Assembly: GCF_020271745.1 (NCBI RefSeq)
Contig: NZ_CP084296.1
Location: 3,162,001 to 3,226,000 of the forward strand
DNA length: 64,000 nucleotides
DNA from: Providencia alcalifaciens
GTDB lineage: Bacteria; Pseudomonadota; Gammaproteobacteria; Enterobacterales; Enterobacteriaceae
Direction: 5' to 3'
The position numbers were made by a program, and so were the translations under genes. Under the pieces are notes generated by a model. It worked only from the letters and a program-made list of their open reading frames with translations. It was not told the DNA's origin and ran no database searches. This document shows positions 57,774 to 64,000 of the stretch, piece by piece. Each line of letters opens with the position of its first letter. Positions within the stretch are counted from its first letter, which is position 1.

Positions 57774-58220
57774 TTAGTTATAGTTGAAGTCATTAGGGTG
57801 ATTATCGAGGCTACCCGTAAGAGCTGCAAATAAAACCGTTTTCCCATCGATTGATAAGTCATCGGTGATATTAAACCAGAGTAAATCCTCAGTATTGTTC
57901 TTTTCATCATTTGAAGAGAATACACCGGCCATAACATTTTTTTCTTTAGAGTACATAATCGCAATTCGCTCTGCTGGGCAATTGTGAGGTTTGCACGCTG
58001 TTGCTACTTGGTATTCATTACCATTTAAAGTTACAGTTTTTGATGGGGATTCAGTACCACCAGTTAAGATCCATGATGGGAGGTCGTTATTTTTTACAAC
58101 GTGAAGGAATGCTGTTTTAGTATTTGCATCACTAGCTAACTTACTGATAGTTAACTCATTGCTAGCATGAGCATTGGCTGCGATGAAAAGGGTTGCGATG
58201 AGTGTCAATTTTCTAAGCAT
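57774..58220 (-). CDS. ivy: Ivy, inhibitor of vertebrate C-type lysozyme
   Basis: 148 residues (E. coli Ivy 157). Signal peptide cleaved after AHA. The inhibitory loop CKPHNC (Cys76-Cys81) matches E. coli CKPHDC, whose His inserts into the lysozyme active site. The C-terminus SIDGKTVLFAALTGSLDNHP is nearly that of E. coli Ivy. It protects peptidoglycan in the periplasm. The second repeat copy lies about 120 bp upstream. Confidence 0.93.
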   Translation of the reverse strand: MLRKLTLIATLFIAANAHASNELTISKLASDANTKTAFLHVVKNNDLPSWILTGGTESPSKTVTLNGNEYQVATACKPHNCPAERIAIMYSKEKNVMAGVFSSNDEKNNTEDLLWFNITDDLSIDGKTVLFAALTGSLDNHPNDFNYN

Positions 58221-58340
58221 GTTAATAATCCTTTGCGTGTTTAAAGGTTATCTGGTTAGTGACGAATATTGGAAAATGAAATTTTAGAGCAATATGGCAT
58301 GAATTTAAATAAAAGTTACATAGAAGCCAATCTAACCATC

Positions 58341-58455
58341 TATGGGGGGCAGGGGCACATAATAGCAGAGCAGATGGATAAGGATTTTTGATACAGGTTA
58401 GTGAAAAAGGTTCTATCTCGCGTTTATGCTCTTCTCGATTTGAAGGTAAGCTTAG
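58341..58455. repeat. Dispersed ~115-bp repeat, copy 2
   Basis: Direct repeat of 47057-47174; 39 nt (58381-58419) are identical. It occupies the gap between divergent ivy and the carboxymuconolactone decarboxylase-like gene. Both copies stand 120-160 bp upstream of a minus-strand gene start, so a carried promoter or regulator site is possible. The rest of the 320-bp gap shows nothing recognisable. Confidence 0.75.
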
Positions 58456-58540
58456 CCAGTGATTGAGTAACACTAAATCGATAGATGAGTTTTATTGAAA
58501 CTGGTTATATATATTCATTGCAATATAACTTGGAGTGTAT

Positions 58541-58990
58541 ATGAACAGAGCGTCATTATCTAAAAGTTCTCCTGATGCGTATAACAAATTGATTGAGATT
58601 AGCAATCATATTGATCAGCAAGCAGTATTACTAGGATTGGAAGAAGGGTTTATTCATCTACTTAAATTGAGAATATCTCAGATTAATGGGTGTGCTTTTT
58701 GTGTGCGGCTTCATACTCAAGACGCTCAAAAAAATAATGTGAGCATTGATAAAATCGCCTTGGTCGCAGTGTGGGAAGAGGCTGACTATTTTTCAGAAAA
58801 AGAAAAGGCAGCGTTCTTGTTGGCTGAGTCAGTCAATATGGTTCATGCTGGGCATATACCTAATGATGTTTATGAAAAAGCGGCTGAATACTGGAACGAT
58901 GAACAATTGGCATTAATTGAATGGGTATCTATCATCATTGGTTCTTTTAATCGCATTGCTATCGCGAGTCGTTACAAAGTGAAGCCGTAA
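58541..58990 (+). CDS. Carboxymuconolactone decarboxylase / AhpD-like protein
   Basis: 149 residues from the ATG at 58541 (GGAG site). The AhpD-type redox core is INGCAFCVRLHTQDA with Cys51, Cys54 and His58, the CxxC-xxx-H motif of thiol peroxidase-like CMD proteins. ALIEWVSIIIGSFNRIAIAS is the conserved C-terminal helix. Likely a small oligomeric oxidoreductase; substrate unknown. Confidence 0.85.
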   Translation: MNRASLSKSSPDAYNKLIEISNHIDQQAVLLGLEEGFIHLLKLRISQINGCAFCVRLHTQDAQKNNVSIDKIALVAVWEEADYFSEKEKAAFLLAESVNMVHAGHIPNDVYEKAAEYWNDEQLALIEWVSIIIGSFNRIAIASRYKVKP

Positions 58991-59132
58991 TTATAGCCGC
59001 CTTATTCCCTAGTCGAATTGCAGGTTAATATTAGTGATACTTGTCCTATATTTACAATAAGTAAAGTGACTTCATTTTCAATCTACGTGACACTGGATCG
59101 TGCGTATTAATCAGCTAATGGAGTAATTTCTT

Positions 59133-59354
59133 ATGTTCCCAGAGTATCGTGATTTAATCTCGCAACTTCGTCAGTCAGATCCTGATTTTAGAGCTTTATT
59201 TAATAGGCATAATCAACTCGATCATGAAATAGCTAGACTGGAGCATCCAGACAGAAGAGGGTATGGCGCTGATGTTATAGAGTTAAAAAAAGAAAAACTT
59301 CGCCTCAAAGAAGAAATACATCAAATACTTAAAAATCCACCAGAACTGAGTTAA
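59133..59354 (+). CDS. ydcH: YdcH family (DUF465) protein
   Basis: 73 residues (E. coli YdcH 74). MFPEYRDLISQLRQSDPDF at the start and ELKKEKLRLKEEIHQIL at the end form a short helical hairpin typical of DUF465. Function unknown. Ribosome site is weak (GGAG at 59120). Confidence 0.88.
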   Translation: MFPEYRDLISQLRQSDPDFRALFNRHNQLDHEIARLEHPDRRGYGADVIELKKEKLRLKEEIHQILKNPPELS

Positions 59355-59377
59355 TTCGGTAGATTACGACAATGTAT

Positions 59378-59405
59378 AGCCTCGCCAAGTGTGGGGCTTT
59401 TTATT
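59378..59405 (+). terminator. Possible ydcH terminator
   Basis: Imperfect hairpin AGCC...GGCT with internal G-T pairs and a TTTTTATT tail about 25 bp after ydcH. Pairing is weak, but the tail is good. Confidence 0.45.
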
Positions 59406-59485
59406 GATTTCATTAGAAGCAATTTGCACTTAATCCTATAGGCGGATTTACTTAGCTAAGATAGTGTGTCTAAAAAGGAGAATAT

Positions 59486-59629
59486 ATGCCTGTATTTAAC
59501 CCAATAGAAATGATTGCAGAAGCGATGATGGGCACTATCAGTATGATTGCAACGCCTGTGGAATATCTACTTTATAGTGGAAAAATAGCGGAAATATTTA
59601 TGATGAGTGCATTTTATATTCAACCCTAA
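59486..59629 (+). CDS. Small protein of unknown function (47 residues)
   Basis: 47 codons behind a perfect AAGGAG ribosome site with 5-bp spacing. Product begins MPVFNPIEMIAEAMMGTISM and is Met-rich and amphipathic, without a full membrane helix. No family recognised. The strong ribosome site is the main evidence. Confidence 0.55.
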   Translation: MPVFNPIEMIAEAMMGTISMIATPVEYLLYSGKIAEIFMMSAFYIQP

Positions 59630-59712
59630 TGGGCGTTCACAGATGCATCAATAAACGATAATTAGCATAAAGTGAAAGCTAGGGACTTTATGCTAAGAGG
59701 ATAGTATAAATA

Positions 59713-59949
59713 TTATTGTTCTGGGTTTAAATAAGCGTCGAGCAGTGTTCGAAGTTCAATATTTAATACTAAGCTTAGTGCAATAAGATGCGCAACATAT
59801 ATAGACGAGGAACCTTCTTCATATCGGGAGTATGTGCGCTCTGAAACTGAAATGGCTTGGGCTATCTCGGTGACAGTCATTTGACGAGCGAGACGCTGTT
59901 TTTTGATGAATTGACCTAAAGAGAGGTTGTTAAGTTTTATTTCGTTCAT
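59713..59949 (-). CDS. XRE-type helix-turn-helix regulator
   Basis: 78 residues from the ATG at 59949 (AGGG, 9-bp spacing); a TTG at 59979 gives a longer form without support. HTH: LGQFIKKQRLARQMTVTEIA then VSERTYSRYEEGSSSI. The size and YSRYEEG resemble MrpJ-type regulators that repress motility in Proteus, but there are no fimbrial genes next to it. Confidence 0.75.
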   Translation of the reverse strand: MNEIKLNNLSLGQFIKKQRLARQMTVTEIAQAISVSERTYSRYEEGSSSIYVAHLIALSLVLNIELRTLLDAYLNPEQ

Positions 59950-60080
59950 CGGTACAGCCCTAAAATTAGTGGTGAACAATAAATAACATAGATATGTTAA
60001 ACGTTAATAGGGAAGTATCTGTATTTTGGTGATGATAGGATAATTTTATAATAATTATCCTAATGTAGGATAGCTCTCAA

Positions 60081-60779
60081 TTATTGGTTTTTTAGTGCGT
60101 ATTTAATCGCACTTTGCGCATGAATTGCGGTGGTATCAAAGACGGGAACGGACGTATCATCTTCATTTACCAGCAACGTAATTTCAGTACATCCAAGAAT
60201 AATACCTTCGGCACCTTGTTCAACAAGTGATGTCATAATGCGTTGATACTCAGTTCGTGAAGACTCAGAGATAACCCCTAAACACAGCTCATTATAGATA
60301 ATATCGTGAACGATCTTTCTGTCTGCCTCATTTGGTGTGACTACTCTTAAGTTAAATTTATCAATCAGACGATCTTTATAAAAAGCTTGCTCCATGGTAA
60401 ATGCAGTACCTAACAACCCAATAGTTTTAATGCCTGATTGTATTATTTGTTCACCTGTTGCATCTGCAATGTGAAGGAGAGGAAGGTTGGATTTTTCTTC
60501 GATTTGGGGGGCAACTTTGTGCATCGTATTTGTACACAAAACTAAAAAATCAGCGCCAGCAGCTTGTAAGCTCATTCCTGCTTTCGCTAAATGGTTAGCA
60601 GCAAGATCCCATTGACCATGAGATTGAAAATGTTCAACTTCAGCAAAATCAACGCTGTATAAAATAATCTTAGCGGAATGTAACCCGCCAAGTTTCTGCT
60701 TAATACCTTCATTTATTTGCTGATAATAGAGTTGGGTGGATTCCCAGCTCATTCCCCCGATAAGTCCAATCGTCTTCAT
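60081..60779 (-). CDS. ygeA: YgeA-like aspartate/glutamate racemase
   Basis: 232 residues from the ATG at 60779 (AAGG site); an upstream in-frame start adds 20 poorly conserved residues. Two catalytic cysteines: Cys82 in LVLCTNTMHK and Cys197 in IILGCTEI. N-terminal MKTIGLIGGMSWEST is the substrate-binding loop. E. coli YgeA (230) is a broad amino-acid racemase. PLP-independent family. Confidence 0.92.
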   Translation of the reverse strand: MKTIGLIGGMSWESTQLYYQQINEGIKQKLGGLHSAKIILYSVDFAEVEHFQSHGQWDLAANHLAKAGMSLQAAGADFLVLCTNTMHKVAPQIEEKSNLPLLHIADATGEQIIQSGIKTIGLLGTAFTMEQAFYKDRLIDKFNLRVVTPNEADRKIVHDIIYNELCLGVISESSRTEYQRIMTSLVEQGAEGIILGCTEITLLVNEDDTSVPVFDTTAIHAQSAIKYALKNQ

Positions 60780-61170
60780 TGATAAGTACCTTATATGTAT
60801 TTTTTTCTTACTATACTGATCATATTTATAGGGAGTCAATCTGTTAATATCAGTTTTTATCGATAATATAAATAAAGTTGATCTTATTTTTAACTGATAT
60901 CTATCTTATTAGTTTTAATATTGAAGTTATATTTCTCTAATTAATAGAATATTAGAATTTTATTTTTTGTTTTTTTTGATGAATTAATTGGTAACGTGCT
61001 GAGACTGTTCAGGAATTCTTCATTAAATAATATTTAATTGCTGCTATACTACTAAAGTTACTTATTTTATTTTCTAGATAATGTGGAAATAAAATAAACC
61101 TAGTGACCTACACTGGCTATTTTTTGATGTTCAGTTTATGAATTTAAATTTTTTAGTTAAGGAGTTTATG
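60780..61170. other. AT-rich stretch, inverted repeat present
   Basis: About 390 bp between divergent ygeA and the next gene. It has a perfect 9-bp inverted repeat, ATATCAGTT at 60847-60855 and AACTGATAT at 60892-60900, which might be an operator. No coding frame with a ribosome site apart from the downstream gene. Confidence 0.4.
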
Positions 61171-61386
61171 ATGGTAAGTAATAACCAAGCTCGTCGTTTA
61201 TTAGGGATGCCGTTCAAATTAAGTCGTTCTAAGCGTAATATTCAAGTTTCTGTGATTGCAAAGGAAAATGCTAGGTCTTTACCTGAAAAACTGCAAGATA
61301 AGCCATTTGTTGCGGTACAGAAAAATAAAGCCACAGAAAAGAAAACCTATCATTCTGTCAGCGTGTTTTATCCAGAATATATCTAA
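61171..61386 (+). CDS. Small basic protein of unknown function
   Basis: 71 residues from the second of two adjacent ATGs, 6 bp after AAGGAG. Very basic N-terminal half (NNQARRLLGMPFKLSRSKRN), ending in SVFYPEYI. No family recognised; the basic part could bind nucleic acid. A clean terminator follows, so the gene is probably real. Confidence 0.6.
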   Translation: MVSNNQARRLLGMPFKLSRSKRNIQVSVIAKENARSLPEKLQDKPFVAVQKNKATEKKTYHSVSVFYPEYI

Positions 61387-61408
61387 GTTAATTTCTGGAT
61401 AAAATGTG

Positions 61409-61434
61409 ACCCTCTAGATTGACTAGAGGGTTTA
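61409..61434 (+). terminator. Terminator after the small basic protein gene
   Basis: Nine-bp stem ACCCTCTAG/CTAGAGGGT with a 5-base loop and a short TTAT tail, 22 bp after the stop codon. Confidence 0.75.
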
Positions 61435-61652
61435 TGTGTCATAATAAAACGCTCTCTTCATATAGTCATATCTTTTTTTGAATTATCTGGTGGTATTTTA
61501 TCATTAGAATGGTTCATGATCATTCAACGATTTTTGTGATCGCTACTAAATTTCTATCTATTAAAGAAAATAAAATAGTGTGATAGTCATATTCTCTCGA
61601 TAAAATCGAGAACGAGAATAATGATAAATACACCTAAAATGGATATTTGTAG

Positions 61653-62432
61653 ATGAAATTATGTCAATGGATGCTATTTTTTTGTTTTCTATTTATAAAT
61701 GGTTGTTCAACACAATTTAAAACTGACGATGATTCAAATAAGCTGAAATTTAGTATTCAGCACGCTAACACAATTCCGATTAAGGATTCAGTTGAAACAT
61801 TGACGGTGGCAGATATGCTGCCGGGAGATATTCTTTTGTCTTCAGCTACGGGGATGAACTCGTGGGGGATCCGCTTATTTAGCGTGAGCGGAGTGAGTCA
61901 CGCTTCTATTTATTTAGGGTTTGGCCAGGTCGCTGAATCGGTTGGGAGTGGGGTCAGAATTATTCCTCTCGACCAAGCAATCACGGATTCGAATAATATG
62001 GTTGTATTACGGCATAATTTATTAACGTCATTTCATGCAGAAAAATTGCGTGAGTTTTCTACTGCTAATGACGGAGGTAAATACAACATGAAAGGGATCA
62101 TCATGATTGCGCCGTGGATGCTGACAAAACGCGTCTGCGAATTACCACTGATTGGAGAAACTATCCGTAATTTTTGTCTTAAAACACTGGCTACAGTGCA
62201 ATTAGGGGATGATATTGAACAAGCCAACGGTTTCTTTTGTTCACAGTTTGTCCTAGATGCATATAAATATGCCGGTGTGCCGTTATTTGAGGGGAACTCA
62301 TCATGGATTACGCCTGCTGATATTTTGCATATGCGTTCAGGGGATGTGCCTACCTTTATGCCGACAGAGCGTTTAACCTATGTTGGACATTTAAAAAGTT
62401 GGAGCTTTGGGGGGGCGATCCTCAATAAGTGA
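61653..62432 (+). CDS. yaeF: YaeF-like permuted NlpC/P60 lipoprotein
   Basis: 259 residues. Lipobox INGC (Cys18). Permuted papain-fold (YiiX/YaeF) catalytic residues: His83 in GVSHASIYLG and Cys196 in GFFCSQFVLDAY. The ending SSWITPADILHMRSGDVP...YVGHLKSW matches E. coli YaeF. Probable outer-membrane amidase or peptidase; substrate not proven. No clear ribosome site. Downstream lies the second RyhB-like gene on the opposite strand. Confidence 0.85.
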   Translation: MKLCQWMLFFCFLFINGCSTQFKTDDDSNKLKFSIQHANTIPIKDSVETLTVADMLPGDILLSSATGMNSWGIRLFSVSGVSHASIYLGFGQVAESVGSGVRIIPLDQAITDSNNMVVLRHNLLTSFHAEKLREFSTANDGGKYNMKGIIMIAPWMLTKRVCELPLIGETIRNFCLKTLATVQLGDDIEQANGFFCSQFVLDAYKYAGVPLFEGNSSWITPADILHMRSGDVPTFMPTERLTYVGHLKSWSFGGAILNK

Positions 62433-62480
62433 TGGGATATTGCAGGCGAAGTTTTGATGAAATATTGTTTGCCATGAAAT

Positions 62481-62577
62481 AAAAAAAGGCCAACTCAAAT
62501 GAGTTGGCCAGCTAAATTGGAAGCAATGTGAGCAATGTCGTTGTGAAAAGACCAAGTAATTTACTCAACTATTCACG
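62481..62577 (-). ncRNA. ryhB: RyhB-like iron-stress small RNA (copy B)
   Basis: About 97 nt on the minus strand, start inferred. The core (plus-strand 62519-62542) reads ACGACATTGCTCACATTGCT then TCCA, identical to E. coli RyhB and to copy A at 33581. The 3' end is the stem GGCCAACTC/GAGTTGGCC with seven T residues; its stem sequence differs from copy A. Length fits E. coli RyhB (90 nt). It is convergent with the yaeF-like gene. Its 5' part is unlike copy A, which suggests divergent targets. Confidence 0.9.
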
Positions 62578-62583
62578 AAGTAA

Positions 62584-62612
62584 AAGATAACTATTCTCAT
62601 TTAAGAAATCAA
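62584..62612 (-). promoter_or_regulatory. Fur box and promoter of RyhB copy B
   Basis: On the minus strand -35 TTGATT (62612-62607), a 17-bp spacer and -10 TATCTT (62589-62584). The sequence AATGAGAATAGTTATCTT within it resembles the Fur core TGATAATnATTATCA. Fe-Fur binding would cover the -10 and spacer. Confidence 0.75.
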
Positions 62613-62916
62613 CCCCTTTTTTCATATAACTATTAAAATTTTTTTTCCATCGAAAATCAAAAAAATGCTTAAAAAACAAATTGGTTAATAGCTTTATTGC
62701 TTTTTTTTACTGAAATCTCATTTTATTCCGGCGAAAAATATTTAACATTTTTTGCTTTTTCTCCGAGTGATGAAGTGAATTTAAGTGCTGATAAAGAAAT
62801 AATGTTGTGAATTTGTAGCTGGAGATCTCATTTATCTTTTGAGATAAGAGACATTTACGTACAGTTGATTATAATTTTATTGTTAATGTTTATTCGATAA
62901 TTTATCAGGAGGGCTT
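62613..62916. other. Region upstream of RyhB copy B and uspF
   Basis: About 300 bp, AT-rich with several poly-A/T runs; divergent promoters for RyhB copy B (left) and uspF (right) are expected. The uspF ribosome site AGGAGGG is at its right end. No coding frame seen. Confidence 0.4.
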
Positions 62917-63345
62917 ATGTACAAAACGATTTTGGTCCCTATCGATCTCACTGAAGAAGAGTTGACCAGCAAAGCGGTTCGTCATGCGGTAAATTTAGCG
63001 AAACAATCGGGCGCAAAAATTCATTTGATCCACGTATTGCCTATCTCTTCGGCAATTATCAATGCGTATGCGTTGGGTTATATGGAAATTAAAGACCGAG
63101 CGACAGTGAAAGCAGAAGAAGATATGAAAATGCTGATGGATTCGATTGATCTTCCTCATGATGATGTCAGTTACACTATCACGTTTGGTTCACCTCGTGA
63201 TGAAGTGATTAATACCGCAAAAGATATTAATGCTGATATTATTGTGATTGGCTCTCGCCGTCCAAATATTACGACTCACTTGTTAGGTTCTACTGCGGCA
63301 GGAATTGTTCGTTACGCGGAAACATCTGTACTGGTTGTTCGTTAA
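62917..63345 (+). CDS. uspF: Universal stress protein UspF-like
   Basis: 142 residues. UspA domain with the ATP-binding pattern G-x2-RPxITTHLLGSTAAGIVR and ending TSVLVVR; the HRPDITTYLLGSN motif of E. coli UspF is close. Excellent AGGAGGG ribosome site. In E. coli uspF (ynaF) lies just beyond the Rac prophage next to ttcA, so its position here after the accessory stretch is informative. UspG is the alternative. Confidence 0.85.
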   Translation: MYKTILVPIDLTEEELTSKAVRHAVNLAKQSGAKIHLIHVLPISSAIINAYALGYMEIKDRATVKAEEDMKMLMDSIDLPHDDVSYTITFGSPRDEVINTAKDINADIIVIGSRRPNITTHLLGSTAAGIVRYAETSVLVVR

Positions 63346-63360
63346 TTTATTCTTTTTTAA

Positions 63361-63403
63361 AACCTATGCAATGAAGTTCCCATAATGTTGCATAGGTTTT
63401 TTT
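63361..63403 (+). terminator. uspF terminator
   Basis: Eleven-bp stem AACCTATGCAA/TTGCATAGGTT with a 16-base loop and a six-T tail. It overlaps the spurious early start at 63385 of the next frame. Confidence 0.9.
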
Positions 63404-63462
63404 ATGTCGTTTACAAGATCATTGTTGAATTGGCATATCGGTACGGACTGAGTAGGATTTTT

Positions 63463-63801
63463 ATGGAGAAATTTACTAAAGAATTAATGCGCATGGAACA
63501 TTTTGCTTTGCGAGTTCTGCGTTTTTATTTTTTAGCGTTATTAGTGTTTTTTATTGGCTTATTGCCTGGGATTATTGGTTTTTATTTTATTGAAGGGCAT
63601 TCGATAATGGAGTCTATGCTAAACGCATTATCAATGCTGAGTGGCCAAGCGATTGAGCCTGCACCGATCACCCAAACAGGTCGCTTCTTTATCGCTATTT
63701 ATGGTTTATTTTTACAAAGTGTATTCATTATTAGTATTGGCTTAATCGTCACGCCGTTTATTCATCGCATATTACATAAGTGGCATTTAGAAGAGGATTA
63801 G
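63463..63801 (+). CDS. Two-helix membrane protein with ion-channel-like layout
   Basis: 112 residues from the ATG at 63463 (AGGA site); an earlier ATG at 63385 lies within the uspF terminator. Membrane helices at about 21-43 and 75-99 flank a re-entrant-like segment SMLNALSMLSGQAIEP followed by TQTGRFFIAIYGLF. This resembles the pore-helix and inner-helix layout of two-TM potassium channels, but the TVGYG filter is absent. Assignment is tentative. Confidence 0.55.
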   Translation: MEKFTKELMRMEHFALRVLRFYFLALLVFFIGLLPGIIGFYFIEGHSIMESMLNALSMLSGQAIEPAPITQTGRFFIAIYGLFLQSVFIISIGLIVTPFIHRILHKWHLEED

Positions 63802-63989
63802 GTTGAATAAGTTGCCAAATGTTGTGGTTATTTTACTGAATTGATTTTCAGATTAGTAAACCAGTTCACGACATTTTCATTTTATTCAGACTATACTTTT
63901 CTTGGCAAAAAATAACCATTAAACCGCTATCTCATCTATTCAAAAAACGAATAAATTGAATGAGAGATACATCCTTGAGAGGGGCTTAT

Positions 63990-64000
63990 ATGAATAAAAC
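63990..64000 (+). CDS. Start of an unidentified gene, cut by the window edge
   Basis: ATG at 63990 preceded by GAGAGGGG, giving MNK and one partial codon before the window ends. The 190-bp gap upstream is AT-rich and probably carries its promoter. Too short to identify. Confidence 0.4.

Noticed and set aside
58222..58473. 83-codon minus-strand frame over repeat copy 2
   Set aside because: No ribosome site, odd composition, and it spans the repeat and the ivy upstream region; it is not kept in copy 1.
61613..61631. Fur-box-like sequence before the yaeF-like gene
   Set aside because: Only about 12 of 19 positions match, which is common in AT-rich DNA; not strong enough to call.

Overview
The window looks like the chromosome of a low-GC enterobacterium of the Morganellaceae, most likely Providencia. 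It is an inference from gene order, AT-rich intergenic DNA and close protein matches to E. coli K-12 as I remember them; no database was searched. The first 46.9 kb is core genome running in E. coli order with several losses. The last 17 kb is an accessory stretch ending at uspF.

Layout. 1-4.3 kb: sufB(partial)CDSE iron-sulfur assembly operon. 4.5-8.6 kb: ldtE, lpp, pykF and three tandem tRNA-Val(GAC). 8.7-18.9 kb: mdtK, ribE, an AraC regulator plus ABM monooxygenase pair sitting where E. coli has cfa, then punC/punR, purR, a 27-codon cydH (ynhF) gene, sodB, grxD, rnt and gloA. 19-26.8 kb: ydhL-like gene, slyA (TTG start), slyB, anmK, pdxH, tyrS, pdxY, a hairpin-rich intergenic stretch and gstA. 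27-46.9 kb: a DUF817 membrane protein, sapABCDF, a RyhB-like sRNA with a Fur box, pspF/pspABC behind a sigma-54 promoter, ycjXF, tyrR, two unknown genes, tpx, mppA, zntB, the FnrS sRNA with its FNR box, and ttcA.

Accessory stretch, 46.9-62.9 kb. It lies between ttcA and uspF, where E. coli K-12 carries the Rac prophage. It holds a Tat-exported molybdenum hydroxylase operon with its own [2Fe-2S] and tri-haem cytochrome c subunits; a cold-shock gene followed by a frameshifted YmcF-like zinc-ribbon gene; an Hsp20 chaperone; envelope-defence genes (entericidin-like lipoprotein, Blc lipocalin, Ivy lysozyme inhibitor, YaeF-like lipoprotein); several small unknown genes; and decayed fragments of phage Rz/Rz1, umuC and a DUF3290 gene. 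Two copies of a ~115-bp repeat lie at 47.1 and 58.4 kb. A second RyhB-like sRNA, on the minus strand with its own Fur box, closes the stretch before uspF.

How the parts connect. Iron and oxygen are the recurring theme: Suf assembly, Fe-SodB, monothiol GrxD, cytochrome bd subunit CydH, FnrS (anaerobic) and two RyhB-like RNAs (iron starvation). The sodB start region in the window carries the 8-nt complement of the RyhB core, so two regulators and a target occur together. Envelope stress is the second theme: Psp, SlyB, Lpp/LdtE, Sap, Blc, Ivy and entericidin.
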